Below are positions 48,636 to 62,285 of a stretch of 64,000 nt of DNA, piece after piece. The stretch's first letter is position 1. Every line of letters starts with the position of its first letter. The notes beneath the pieces were generated by a model. It saw only the letters and a program-made list of their open reading frames with translations, made no database searches and was not told where the DNA came from. Source of the DNA: Lepisosteus oculatus. Lineage: Eukaryota > Chordata > Actinopteri > Semionotiformes > Lepisosteidae. The stretch spans positions 17,496,436 to 17,560,435 of the forward strand of contig NC_090705.1 in NCBI RefSeq assembly GCF_040954835.1. Direction: 5' to 3'. The position numbers and the translations under genes were made by a program.

Positions 48636-51600
48636 TAATCAATGCCCCCGGCCTGTTACAGCACATAAAAGATATTGATGTAAAATATTTGGTAAAATAA
48701 GTATTTTTTTAATTACAATACACTAAAGTCTTAAATCAATTTGACACCCCATAGACACTTTATTCTTCATTTGTTGGTATTTCCCCCCCACCACCAACAG
48801 GGATTTTTTTAGAGACAGGAGGAGCAAAAAAAGAGCTTCTATCAAGATTTATGTTTGTATCTCCGAAGCTTCCTCGCAGCTGAAGCGGCCCTCCTGCCAG
48901 GCGCCACCGAGGGCTTTCCTGTGTGGTGAGCCCTTTCAAAAGAGACCTGGTGAACACAAGAGAATGGAAGGTCAGCCCCTCAGACAGGATACTGTGAGTG
49001 CAAGCTGGGGTCTGTTCGCCAAGGCCCGTCTTTTAACTCCACGGCGGAATGCAGCAATGTCTCCAGGGAAATTATTTACAGGTCTGGCCTACTTGATAGG
49101 CCAGCCCCTTCTGCAAAACACCCTTTGTTTGCTAAAGATGTGTATTGTTCCAAAATGCCAGGAAGCAGGCACAGAAAAATCCAGTTGCCACTAGTGACAA
49201 ACAAAGCATCTACGAGCATTCTTTTCATTTTCTTAACAAACAGCAGCATGATGATGATTAGATTGAGGAATGTGGGCATTCAACACATTTTTTCTTCATT
49301 ATTATAAGAATGGGCTCCATGACAAAGGTACTGTATGTGCACACGTGGATAGTTTCAGAAATTGCATATTCTCCTCTAACATTTCAGCCCGAACTGGCAA
49401 ATACATTTGGCATAACTGGAATTAGTTGTTGAAATGTCCAAATGTGCTGCCTTCAGTGGTCAGTGCAATTTAAATAGATGGTTTTTAATAATAAAAATAA
49501 AACAAAGAAGAAAAATTCTGATCTGTACTTTGCACTGATGCCTGGCGTCGTTTACCTCAGTCAATCCATTCAAAGCTGGGAGTTAATAAAACATCACTCT
49601 CAGTGTCCTACTGTGCATACTGTATAACAAAATCGGGAGCAAGTATTTGTATGCTTTTGCAAAACTGCCTTGGTAAAATTCTGAGAAGTAATTTCAATTA
49701 CACTTGACATTCTCCCCATCTCTGCAGAGTCTGTAGGCTCTGGGGCAGTCACAGAAGCATCCCAATTATCTTCCCCAGACTCCACAGAATAAAACATTCG
49801 TCTTTCAGATCGTCACCACTGTGCCCCCATAACCAACACTGATGTTTCACCAAAAATCAAATTAATTTAACTACACAGGGTTCCCATTAAAAACCCCTGG
49901 ACAGACTACGAATAGCAATTAGGAGAAGAGAGACATGAAGCTTTCTTCAGGAACAGGGAAAAGTGTTTTATTTGGTTAAAGTCCCAAACATACTGTTTGT
50001 AGTAATCTCAATTTATTTCTAGTTGATTAGAAACTTTTGTATTTTTTTTTTTTAGGAAAAATACATTGCATATATATACTGTATATATCATTGAGTAAAT
50101 AGTGATGCTTCAGCAATCTTTTACTCTAACCGCCTAAGAAAGCATGTCTGTATCTTACTGCACTTCTGTCTGACCTCGTATCGGTGGAAAACAGTAACAC
50201 TATTAAAAAAATAATCCAGTATAAGCAACTCATGATATATTGATCTGTATAGTAAGTATATTGATAATCCATTAAAAAAAATAGTTTAAATACAAAACCT
50301 TTGATTCTGACTAACTGAATCAATAATCAGTAAAGGCTCTTCATTGTAACCAATAACTACAGTATATTGGTAGTATACTACTGTGAAATGTCTATGAGCT
50401 GTAGAGTTAGTGACTCTTCCTTTCCAGGTGTGTGGCCTGTTTGTTGACAGCTCAGAGGCAGCTTTCTTCATTTCAAACAGTTTGAAGGAGCCCTGTTTAC
50501 ATTAAATCACTTCTTTCTTAAAAAAAGGTAACTGGTTCCGGAAAACGGAACATTCCTAATCTAAACCCTCTTTCTGTAATTGTCAGGGCAAGGTCAATTG
50601 CTTTAACCTTAGCAACAATTAGTAAGCCAGCAGGACCCCAGATTGCTAGCAGGGATCACAGACAAGGGCTCATAGACCAGATGCTTGGCATCACTCTTCA
50701 GGGTGGAGTGTTGATGACAGAGGTCCAAATCCATGTTAAGATGTTAGAAGAAGCTTTCATGGGGTGCCATTGCTCTTCAAACAGTCACTCAGAGCAGCTG
50801 TCTAAGATTGGGCAGACCTGGTGAAAATAGCTGACAACTAACCCAGTTTTTGACCAAGAGGTGCAAAACTGGTGTCTAATTTCCTGCAATGACACACATT
50901 TGTGTTCTTTCCACTGACATGTGAGTACTATTCAACATGAGCAATTCCTAAATCTGAAAGAACCCTACATACAATAATCACAACACTCCCAACACAACAT
51001 TCTTTACAACTATACCTCAGAAAACCAGCTTTATTTCTAATATCTGTATCCCAAATGGGTATGCTAGAGGTATTAAATACTGCAGGTAAAGAGATGCTAG
51101 AGGCCACTAAAGCAGACTGTTTCCAGTTCCATGTTCTGTCATTGCATGTGTAGTGTTCTCTTTCAAAGTGCCTAATGAACACAGAAGCCCAACAGTCAAT
51201 TTCATCTTATTAATGATATACAGAAAACAACTTTAATATTTTTGACAGCATGGAACAACTAGCATGACACTGCAAAATGTTTTTTTCCCAGTTTTGCACT
51301 AAAAGGATGCTTTGGTATCATGCTAATAAGAAGCCAGACAACAGAAATCATCTGTACATTTTTTTTACACAGCCTGAATCCCTTCAGGAACTGAATGTGT
51401 GAAAAACAGAGCAAAACAACAACAGTAACCAAGGAAAATCCAAAGATGTGATATGAAAAACAAATCCCAACTTTCCTCATTTTGAGGCTTGCCAAATCAC
51501 CTTCCAGCTTTTAAGAGGGATCCAGGAAGCAGTATTATAGGCCGGTTTCATGCATATCCACCTTCCCTTGTTTTAAAGTGATTAGTCATCTTTAAGTTAC

Positions 51601-54600
51601 CAAACTTAAGGCAGCAAGGCTATTTTGCCTAGCAGTGAAGGCTGCTGTAAAAAGACATCAACAGGATTCAATCAGTAAACAGCAAAGTAGTTTTGTCATG
51701 AGTTTACAAGATAATGCATTCAAATCATTGGTGTGTTCTCACTCAAAAGCGATTGGTGAAACAATAGCTTTGAAAGATAACTATCTATTGGCACAAATGG
51801 AGTGTGTCCTTAAATGAACACCAGAAGCACTTGTTCCTGTCTGGACAAATGACTCAAAGTCAGTTTTGCTGCCTCTGTATCACTTTACAGTCAAAAACAA
51901 AGAAGAGAAACTAATACTCCCATTATGAACAGTGAATCATACTCTTCATAGAAAACAACTTATTGTTTCAAATCACACCTAATTGGGTAATAATAGTTTC
52001 AGAAGCAGATTTTGTGGTAGTGGGTGTGGCGTATAAAAGCTGACTTTTCAATATAAAGAAACTGGAACAACCAGCTTAACTATTGATGTTCATTTTTTTC
52101 CATATACACATTTGATATTAAATCTCCCAATTGTGACAATTAGACTTTGCAGTGATGCACAAAGAGATTTGTACAAAAATACAGTAGAAAATGAAAATAA
52201 ATAATTGCAGGAAGATTTCAGCACATTTCAGTTCCATTTTGAATATTCAATTTTTGGGTCTGCATTTGATATAATACAGTTTGCATGATTTTGGTATGTT
52301 GTACAGTATGTTCCTGGTGCTACTGAACCCTTGACCAACTAATGCTGATTCCCGTCCTGCTATCAATGCTATCCAGTCACAATATCTTTTGTTTGGGGTC
52401 TAACTCCATAAAAAAATAGCTTTACAAGACTATTTGGAGACCAAGATACTGTACTTTCCAAACAATTTCCTAGAACAATTTCTAGCTTATGGCCAATGTA
52501 AGTAGATATCTTTTGTCATATTCAAACCTCATTTAATTGGCCCATTTTTCACATCCCTTTGATGTATTTACTTTTGGATTTAAAAAATGTTTTTGGGGAA
52601 GAAAGTACTTCAGTTAATTCTGAGTTAAGTTTCGTAACCAACGTGCCTATCCGTAAGCTTGCTTGTCTATTTTCGGCATCAGTGGAGGTACCCATGCAGA
52701 AGACTTCATAAAACTGAAAACTAAGACAAAATAGTTCAGCACTATGCCTGCCTGAAAATTAGACAGCAGTGCTATCTAGTGGCAATTGCAAAGAAACATT
52801 CCTTACTAGCAAGAATATTCAGCACATCATTGGTCATCATTTTCCTAGGCACTAAATTACGTAGAAAAATCCCAGCATCTGAGGCTGCTTTCACATTTTC
52901 AGCGCAAAACTGGCTATGAACAATTTTCCAGTTATTTGCTTGTTTTTGTTTTACAAAATACAACTTGAAATAACTCCTAGATTTAACCATTGGTTTCCAT
53001 TAAAAAAATCTGAGATTCTCAATTTTCTTTTAAGATAGTTTTATAAGAACATGAGACCGAACATTAGAACATATGTTCCTACAACCAATATAACAATCCT
53101 AGTGCTTAAATTAACCTTGAAAAGTGACCTCAATTTACGGCTTCAGTATGTAAGCTCTTTATTTGCACAATTTACTATATAGGAAAACACAAGTAAAATA
53201 CTGTACATTAATCTGGTTACAAAAATGAATATCTTAAATGTGCTGATTTTTAACTAAATGCAACTTCTAACTAAAATGCAACCAGGAAAATGAAGGAGCC
53301 TATATGAAACTATCTATGTAATATTGCATCCCATTACTGTACTTACTTGGCAGGATCCTTACATTTGATTGTCTTCAAAAAATAAGAATTCTGGGGGGCA
53401 ACTGAAATGATGTTGATATGCAACCCCACATTGTTATTTTTTAAACTAAACACTTTTCCTTTTCCTAAAAGGACTTCATGCCTTGCAGTGACCTTGACCT
53501 GACTGCCCGTTTGGTGGTCAAGCAAGTATTAGAGAAAGATCCAAACTCATCATTACAATCCAAGTAGTTGTATGTACAAATTGCTCATCTATTGTTGTTG
53601 CCTGCTTTCATTATCAAGCAGTCTTTCGTTCCTGCGTGGCTAGGCAACTAAGTTGGTTGCATCTGCCTAGAGGTCACAAGGTCATTGCGAGTTGGAACCT
53701 GTAGAAGAAGTCAAGGTCTGATGCGTGTGCCTTTTCAGTGTCTGAATGGTATATGCTCATCCATCACAGGGCCACAGAGGAAGGGAGCAATGTAAAACAG
53801 TCTATCCAACCCACCCAGAATGTTCCACGAAACTTTTTCTGGACAACAGTGGAGGGAGCTCATAAGACATTCATTCCGCAGTGCAAGCTTCGTACTAAGG
53901 ATTGAAAGAATGCCTTCAACATTCAAAAGAGAAAAGCTGTAAACAAATGCTCAATGAATTAGGTGTATTCTTAAATGTCCAATGATAAAACCACATGAGA
54001 TGTTCAATGTTTTTACTTTAACTATTGTGTTAACTGTATGTTGTAATTCCTCAGTCATCCCAATAAAATTATTTGAAATTGAATTTTCCCCAACAGTATG
54101 TCTGGACGATGATTATCTAGTGCAGAGATCTCCTCCTAGTGTCGTCTTCCAGGAAAATAAATATCACATAAGATATGCCTGTAAAAAGGCAATAGCCATA
54201 TAATGAAATCAGTAAGAGTCAACAACTGAAAGGTTAAGAAGTTTCCATGTGCTCTGAGCCCAGGTTAAAAGTCAAATTCACGTCTGGATCATGCCACTAG
54301 CTGACTGTGACTAGTGTTTCCCAAAGAGTCAAGAAAGCCTTACTTCAGAGTCTGAAAAGATACAGCCCTTGAAAAAAGTGTAGGTAACGTGATGATACCA
54401 GCCCTTCCCCATGAACTACGGGAGTCTTTAAGGTTATCCTCAGAACCAAATGAAACTCCATAAATTAGGTTGCCTTTAAGTTCCACATTGACTTACTGAT
54501 CTGAGATTAATGCAGCAATACAGCAAAAAACACAAAGAAGTCATATAATAGTGTAAAATTTTATTTCCAGTTACAGTATGTACATAAATAGGGAAATTAC

Positions 54601-55140
54601 AAACCGCAGCCGCTGTCCGTATAAAATTAAAAACCATACTATACAATATTTACATCTGGTATCCAACATACAGGTCTGTATAAGGTACCTTAAAGTGGCT
54701 CATGTAGCTGAAAACTGGGAGAAACTGTATGGAGCAAGCATGCAGTCCATACAGCTGCAGTGTGGGGAAAAGAAACGCTACCTTCACATCAACACTACGA
54801 ACTGTCACAGTTTGGAGACTATGTACTATAAGCCCCCAAAATATAGAGTTTGGAAAGAATCAAACAGCTAATTGAGTTAATAAAGGTTTGATAGATAAAT
54901 ACTGAATACTTATTTGAACTTGCTCTTGTAAGCTTTTAATATTGGAAGAAAAATATCTGTGCCCTTTCTCCATTATTAAGAAGGGTAAATGTATTCTTTC
55001 GGTCTGTGAGAAAGAGCAAGAAATCAAATTGTTGACTGAAAATCATTCACTGTGGAAAAATCTATATCAGAGCAGTAAGGAAAGTGTGATCTTAACATGA
55101 TGCTTCCTTAACCTGAGGGTGAGATAAGACAGGGGTGTGA
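48636..55140. other. non-coding, mostly unique
   Basis: No gene recognised. A GC-richer island at about 48840-49110 stands out and could be a conserved regulatory element. 53590-53930 is also less AT-rich than its flanks. Confidence 0.4.
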
Positions 55141-55144
55141 ACAG

Positions 55145-55385
55145 CAGAAAGGCCACATATGGATGGAGGCTATCTGGCCCATTGAGCTCACTTGGTTCCA
55201 TTTCTGTAGGCCTGTAACCCATACTGGCTATACTGGGAACCCACAGGTATAAAATCTTGAAACCTCCCCAGAAAGAGACAATTTAAAGTTGTCTATCAAA
55301 CCTAAATTGCATATCAGTGGGAGATGGGAGAAAACCACAGCACCCAGTGAAACAAGTGGAGAATGTGCAAACTCCTTGATCTTTT
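55145..55385 (-). mobile_element. LINE 3' end plus mermaid SINE fragment
   Basis: 55145-55260 carries ggctatctggcccattgagc and tcacttggtt, the reverse complement of the LINE 3' UTR seen at 48600. 55263-55385 carries gagacaatttaaagttgtct, gggagaaaaccacagcaccc and gtggagaatgtgcaaactcc, an inverted mermaid-type SINE 5' half. Both are truncated. Confidence 0.65.
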
Positions 55386-58044
55386 CTGTAACAAAAGGAC
55401 AGTCATTGGAGAAAGTCCTGCAGCCTCTGTGATTTACAAAAAAACAGTTTGTGAATAAGAATTCAACTCATTCTTCTGTATTTTGCACTATAAGAAAGAG
55501 TGCCTATAGTCCATGTTATGTTTGTTGGATTTGAAAGACCTCTAACTCATGGACAGATATGACTTTGATTACAGTATCATCTAATCATTGTCGCATTCAC
55601 AAGGCAACACTGAACTGCTAGATGAGTGAAAAGTGTTCTGTAAACTGGAGGGTGTTGCTCTGTGCTTGTCTAAACAGGTGTGGAAGATCTCGTCGTCAGT
55701 ACAGTTACCTAACTACTGTATGCCTTCCAGTTATTCACTTTTACAAGTTTGGTTTTTAACCACAAGACTACAGCTGACATCCCCTAGCAGGATTCCTACA
55801 TTTCCACTACACAAATGCTTTATCTCTGAACACAAAGCGCATCAAGGACTGTTGCAGTTTGCCAAGATTCCGCATGTATAGACAAGTAATCATGTTTGAA
55901 TAATAATAATATATTATGAAGACGCCTTTGCATGAATCCTGGAACACATTATTTATTGTTTTAATGTACTGTACACATTGTGCAAAAGTGATGTCTATTG
56001 TACTGTGCACGTCCCAAGAGAAGAGTGCAAATATGAATCCCAATTTATATGCGCATATGGCAAATGAACTCCTCTCTAACCTGCATTTTAAAAATTGATG
56101 TTACCCTCTGACATTTGTGTTCAGAATTATGAGGGATCAGTGCAAGTCAGCTTGAGCCCATGATGATGCGATTGCCTCCAGTTCTCTTCTTCTCTCAGAG
56201 AGCAAAGCTAATTCAGAATGACAGAATAACTCAGACCAAAGCCCACACAATCCACAAAGCTACACAGACAAATCCGAAGAGACAATTATTCCTCTTCTAA
56301 AACAAAGGGAAGGTCCTCAGATTCAGTTCCTTAAAGTAAGGGAGGCTTTTTTATACAACTGCATATTAAAGGTTGCTTACAGAGGGCAAATTCAGCACAC
56401 ACACAATTGACATCTTGGGAAAACGCACAACAGTGTAGTGACAGAGGATGCCCGTATCCATTAAAGTCACCAATATAGCAACTTCTTATAAACCTTATGG
56501 TTTATAAGGCCCCAAACTCTAAGGTCCTCTGCCATTACAAATCTTCGTGAACACACTTTGCACGATGCAGCGGTTTGAGAGGGCAGATTAGCTTCATAAG
56601 CACTTGTAATGAATTAATCCGATGGTCAAAATGAATCATATTTAACACAAGTCAAACTAGCTAGTGAAGGAAAGAAACTTTACTGTCACAGCTCTAACAG
56701 TGTTTCGTTAATTTATACACCAAAGCAAATAAATATGCATCAGTATATTTAGCATTTTATCTAATTACATACACCCACCATGGAGATTTGTCAAAAGAAA
56801 GAATGTCTAGTGTGGAACTCTTGTTTAACAATTTGAATTTAATTATCCTGAGCTCATCACTTGCCACCAGCTGAATCTTTTGATTATTTAACCAAAAGTA
56901 GCTAGTTACTCTACTAACTACAAATAACACCGATGTAATATTTACAATATTTTTTTAAAAGCTTAATTAGAAAAAGGTAAGAAGGTTTGAGGAGAATGTT
57001 CTAGGTAGACCTGCATTATTGACATCCTAGGCTTCTACTTTCTAACAAGGCCTTACAAAACCCTCAAACCAGGGGTATTTATAGCCACGTATTGGACATT
57101 CCTTGTATTGTCTCTGTGAAACAAGGCTATTCATTAAATATTTTTAGTAAACTACACTTATTTGCCAGAACTATCTTGTCTATTTTTAGAAAATGAAGCT
57201 CACAGAAGCTTTAGTGATTTTAATCATTAAATTTGATGCTGGGTTGTACTACAACAAACAAGCACTCCAATTCATCAGACATGGGTTAAAAAAAAGACTA
57301 AGCACAGCAGTAGCAGTCTTTAAGTGTCAATAAGTCAATCAAGAAAATGTAGAAATCAGAAAAGCGAAACTTTAAATAATTTTCTTTTATGATTATGAAT
57401 CACTACTTTCAGTCTCATGCTAGCCCAGTGAATTTGTACATCTTTCCTTATCTTATACCAACATGCCCACTCTTGTCTATATTGTTTTTAAGGCTAATAA
57501 TAAATAATAATAAACCTTCACTGCAATAAAGGGAACGTTGTCCCCAAGTTGTTTTAGAGGTACATGTTTTATTGAAGAGCTCCTTAAAAAAATAACCTTT
57601 CAGTAAGCAAAGTTCAGGTGAGAACATTTAATTTTTATTGCAGTCAAGGCCTATTATTAATAGCATATTTGAAACTAAATTTGTTTTATAAAAAATGTGT
57701 ATGGATTTTTCACAACTATAAGCACCAGTATACTGTATTTTGTACTCTAGTTTTAAATATCTACCTACTTTTAAAAAATACAGACCATAATTATTGAGTT
57801 AGTACAGTATGTGCAGTCTAACATCCCTGTCCTCAAGGACAATAATGAGGCAGGAGTCCAGTTTCCCAGAGGGACTAGACAGGAAGAAAACCCTGAATCA
57901 GTGCTGTCGGCGCTATGCTCAAATAAGTTGGCTTCACAGTCCAGTAACTACAGTCAGAGCCCTGGAGCACAGTATCCAGAGCCTATACTAGAATCACAAG
58001 AACTACACTGCGGACAGGTCAGTCCAGCACAGGACACACATACG
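55386..58044. other. non-coding, mostly unique
   Basis: No gene recognised; contains the perfect hairpin at 56485-56508. Confidence 0.4.
56485..56508. repeat. perfect hairpin, 10-bp arms
   Basis: CTTATAAACC and GGTTTATAAG flank TTAT. Incidental or cruciform-forming; no function known. Confidence 0.85.
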
Positions 58045-58268
58045 GGCAATTTAGAAACCTGGCCTTTACCAATCTTGGCCTCCTCATAATCCACATCATT
58101 ATGGTGTCATTACTCTGTCCCCCTCCCCCCCACCCACTGATAGCTGTACACTTTGACTGCCATCCCATCATCCAGGATGGGCTGCATATTGGTGGTGGAG
58201 GGGAGACCCCGTTACCTGGAAAGTGCATTTCCAGAAAAATGGTATGTAAGTGTAAGGAATTATTACAA
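58045..58268 (+). mobile_element. SINE3-type fragment, 3' half
   Basis: Contains ggcctttaccaatcttggcc, cccatcatccaggatgggct, ggtggtggaggggagacccc and gtatgtaagtgtaaggaatt, colinear with the 3' half of the SINE at 10572. The 5S head is missing. Confidence 0.85.
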
Positions 58269-58623
58269 GATGCCAAATTTACCTAGCCAGTCTGTGTCTG
58301 GGAGGTAGGAGCAGACCAGAGTTCAGGTCCAGAAATACAATAACAAATTGGGGGGAAAAAAAGCTTCAAGTTTCAAGGTTATTTAAGGAGTTCAGCTGTG
58401 GTTGTTATACTGTACATTGCAATCCACATGAAGTGGTTTTAATCCTCCATGTCTTTTGAAATTCATGGCTCGAGTCCAGTGGAGCTTTTCAGAGTCGGCA
58501 GACTGTCTCCACCTGGTGGAGAAGTTGGGTGGATGCAAGGAACCACTTATTTCTGGACCACTGCTATCTATAGATCATCAGTTCCTGCAGCAATTCTGTT
58601 TAACAAAAGCATTTTCAAGAGTA

Positions 58624-58923
58624 GGTGGCACAGTGGTGCCGTGATTAGCATTACGGCACTGAGGTCCTGGGTTCTAGAGTGCTATCTGCTTAATGTTTGT
58701 ACATTCTGGCCATGTTCACGTGCGTTTCCTCCCCTAGTCCAAAGACACACTAGAAGGTTAAGTGGCTTCTGGGAAAAGTAGCCCTGGTGTGAGTGCATGC
58801 CCTGAGATGGACTGGCATCCCATCCAGGGTGTACCCTGCCTTGCGCCTATTGCTTGCCATGATGAACTCCGGCTCCCCCCCTCCCCCAACCCTAGATAGA
58901 GTGGTTGGAAAATTGGGGGATGG
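58624..58923 (+). mobile_element. mermaid/HE1-like SINE with target-site duplication
   Basis: Full family layout: ggtggcacagtggtgccgtg, tgtttgtacattctggccat, cgtttcctcccctagtcc, gaaggttaagtggcttctgg, ctggcatcccatccagggtg, taccctgccttgcgcctatt and tagagtggttggaaaattgg. A 13-bp duplication with one mismatch (58611-58623 and 58924-58936) marks the insertion. Confidence 0.93.
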
Positions 58924-58936
58924 ATTTTTAAGAGTA

Positions 58937-60700
58937 ACAGACTGACACAGAAAGGTATGAGATTTCTTGATTAGACTGATTCCTTAACTGCAGGTAGGCA
59001 GCACTTCAACTGTTCAACATGATTTAAAATTGCTGTTTGCGTTTAGTCATAGAGCATATAGTTATTGTCATTAGTACACCAGGATCACTCCAGAGCATAC
59101 AGAATCACCTCTTCAGAATGTTCAGGTTTTTTGTAGGTGCCAATTTCTTACATTTATTATTTCATTTTTTTAGAATGTTTTACATATTGAAAGCTTGAAC
59201 AAATACAGTAAATACTAAAAGGTACTGTATTTATTCAAGTGTGTTAATTTTCATTGTTACCAGTATCCCGGTTTAACTATGTTTCATACAAGTTAAAAGC
59301 AAGATATTGAAACCCATTGTTTTTATTGCCTGTGGCATTTTATTTCATTTTGGAGAGCTTTATGCAGTTACTTTTAGTTTTCCGTTTACATGTGAGCTAT
59401 GAAAACAACTTTCAGTCATCTGGTTTCAGGCAATTTCAAGTGATAGAACCTTATAGTGCTTGTAGAGAAAAATGGAAACAAACAGCTTAATCTTTAAAGA
59501 AGATTTTTAAACTATTCAGATAATACATTCTTGTAACTATTTGATTTCACTGTCAAATACTATCTTGGGTTCCTGCAATCATTAAGAATAGCTAAGAATA
59601 GTTAGAACTGGACTTATTATACATTTCACAAGGGTCCGAAGTCAAGACACACTGAGGGACAGAAACTGTATGAGGAAATCTTTTGTTTGAGCACTACAAC
59701 ACAAAACTCCCAGTTCCTTACCAAAATATATTGAATGTCAACACTTCACATAAGCCACAACAAACAAAACCAAAGAAAATAGAACTTCAGTAGCACTTTC
59801 TTTTTTTCTTTAGGTTCTTACCTCTCAGTTCCAGAACTAACTTAATTACCAGAATGCAAAAAACATCAGAAAAAACTTTACCACATTGAGATCTTTTCCA
59901 GTCAGGGGTCAGAATCTAGAGCAGGTTTTTCTCCAAAACAAGAGCTCAAGTTTCCACACAACTGTACTTTCTTTAATTAGTTCTTTCAATACTTTAGGGT
60001 TTCTACTCTACCTCTATCTTTCTTTGGGAGGATTATAAGACTCCCATCAGCCCCTGACAGTGGAAATTTTATACCTGGACTCAATGAAGCACAGGTGAGT
60101 TCAGCTGGGACTCATTTCCTTTTCTGGTAGCTATGAATTCTGGACCTTGTAGTTTCTAGTCTCCTCCCTTCTCCATTTCCATAAGCTACAGTATATGCTA
60201 GGAATGTATCAGCCCTCTACAACTCAATACTACAAATTTTCCACCACAGTCCCATTCTATTTTAGCTGTTCTGTTTTAATTGAGGCTGTGATTAGGGTAA
60301 TGGCATGCGATGATGTGTGAATGGCACAGCCACTTTCATTTTCCATCTCTATTAACCTGATTGGTGAATTTAGAATATATTCCATAGAATATATGGATGT
60401 CTGCAGTGAAGAACGTTTTTAAAAATAAACCTGAAACATTTTGGCATTTGCAATTCAAGAAACTAAAGGTGGTCAGATTTGCGTAATTGGAACTGTCTCA
60501 AAACTGCAACACATTCGGTCTCCCCGGTTTGGGTCTTTGATATATCTTTATTCCCTTTACTGAATAATGCGGCATATTCATGCCCAGACACTGAGCTCAC
60601 CTATTTTCATGACTTCTGCTTCCACAGATTGTAACCTTTCTCATTTTGTTGCTGTTAAGTAAGCAGGATTCTAGAACTGAAAATCTGTGGGAACCCTATG
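58937..60700. other. non-coding, AT-rich
   Basis: No gene recognised. A homeodomain-rich stretch near 60290-60360 (gattagggtaatggcatgc and atgatgtg) could be a regulatory element. Confidence 0.35.
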
Positions 60701-60739
60701 TCATATACTGTATAAGGCATCTTGCTCACCAAACTTGCT

Positions 60740-61040
60740 TGACATGAGCTCTACAAAGCATGAGAAATTTTGATTACTGTGTCCAGTTTTGGTCATAATA
60801 CCAAAAGAAGATGATAATCTTGGAAAACATTCAATAAAGAGCAACAAAAAGGAGTCCTGACCTTAAGGGACTGTCACATACAGACAAAAGAGCTTAATTT
60901 CTTCTGAACAGAACACGGGAGAAAAAGAGAAGATGTGATCAAAGTGTATAAAATTCTATGTGTTATAGGCAGGATCAACCGTGGGGACTACTTCAGTCTC
61001 ACAAGCAAAATAGGAACATGGGGTCATAACTTAACTTTAT
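60740..61040 (+). mobile_element. non-LTR retrotransposon fragment
   Basis: Reads NFDYCVQFW at the start, then gagcaacaaaaagga, cttaagggactgtcacatac and agatgtgatcaaagtgtata, then a decayed cactatttcagtctcac-like segment and ggggtcataac. Colinear with the LINE tail at 48120 but extending further 5'. Confidence 0.8.
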
Positions 61041-61872
61041 CCATTTAAGCAGTTACATACATGAATTACATTCTACAGACAGAAATTTTCATCGGGCTCC
61101 TTCTTGAATCAACTAAGGAAACAAAAGCAGGAAACACTTATACAGTATATTCTGGCCTCTTTTATAATAACTTATTTCACAAAAAAATAACACTGAATTT
61201 ACTAAAAAAACCTGAAGTCCTGCCAAATATATTACTGATAATGTAAGTCATTATAATTAAGTGACTTTTTTAGACTTTTTTAGATGTGAAATGCTATTTA
61301 ATGATTTCCTAGTTTTCAAATAAATATTGACGGTCATCTGTGATAACAGGCTGCGCTCCAAAGAGAAAATAAAGCCTGCTTTTTTATCCCCACTATGGCA
61401 CAAGATGTACTATAAAGACAAATGTGATGTGACACTGCACTATGGCAAGAGTCTGCTCTGATCTGCATGCTGGACAGTAATGTCACAGGAGATGCCAGAG
61501 GTGACAGTCATGTCACACCTCACCATTCTCCCTTCTCACCAGATCTGATCTGACCCACATTCATTTGGCTTTTATTCAGCATAATGGTACACACACAGTA
61601 TTTGTTTAGGTGAGGTTTACTTAAACGTATTGTAATGTATATTTAATACAACTTGAAACATGCTGAGCACTTCTACACAAAGCACCATCTCCAGTACGTA
61701 GTTCTGGTCCATACATTACATTTCTTATTCAATTTTTAACCCTTGTATCTGCCTTAAAACTCCTCTGGATCAATTTTAGGAATGCTATGTGTTGTATTCT
61801 CCCTCCACCACTAGTTGGCACAAAAGCCGTAACAAGATCTTCTCCCAAAGTTTTTTGCTGCTTTTGAGTGTA

Positions 61873-61876
<4 letters not shown>
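61041..61876. other. non-coding
   Basis: No gene recognised. 61340-61570 is less AT-rich, with paired cacaggagatgcc and gtgacagtcatgtcacacc segments, and may be a conserved non-coding element. Confidence 0.35.

Positions 61877-61940
<64 letters not shown>
61877..61940. repeat. (TAA)n microsatellite, SINE tail
   Basis: About 21 uninterrupted triplets, the tail of the adjacent inverted SINE; likely length-polymorphic. Confidence 0.97.
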
Positions 61941-62285
61941 TGCTTACACTTATATAGCGCTTTTCTGGACACTCCACTCAAAGTGTTTTACAGGTAATGT
62001 TGACTCCCCTCCACCACCACCAATGTGCAGCATCCACCTGGATGATGCGACGGCAGCCATAGTGCGCCAGAACGCTCACCACACACCAGCTATCAGTGGG
62101 GAGGAGAGCAGAGTAATGTAGCCAATTCATAGATGGCGATTATTAGGAGGCAATGATTGGTAAGGGCCAATGGGAAATTTGGCCAGGACACCGGGGTTAC
62201 ACCCCTACTCTTTTTGAGTAATGGTGCGGTAATGGTGCAGCTGTTCTCCTGCCAAATTAGTGTCTCCAGGGTGACTCTCAGCTAT
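61941..62285 (-). mobile_element. SINE3-type element, 3' part, inverted
   Basis: Reverse complement of the shared tail: cttatatagcgcttttctgg, acactccactcaaagtgttt and ctcccctccaccaccaccaa, then catccacctggatgatgcga and gatggcgattattaggaggc. The 5S head is not recognisable at the right end. Confidence 0.88.

Noticed and set aside
61729..62121. Open frames with long Tyr or Ile runs
   Set aside because: They are translations of the (TAA)n microsatellite and the inverted SINE.
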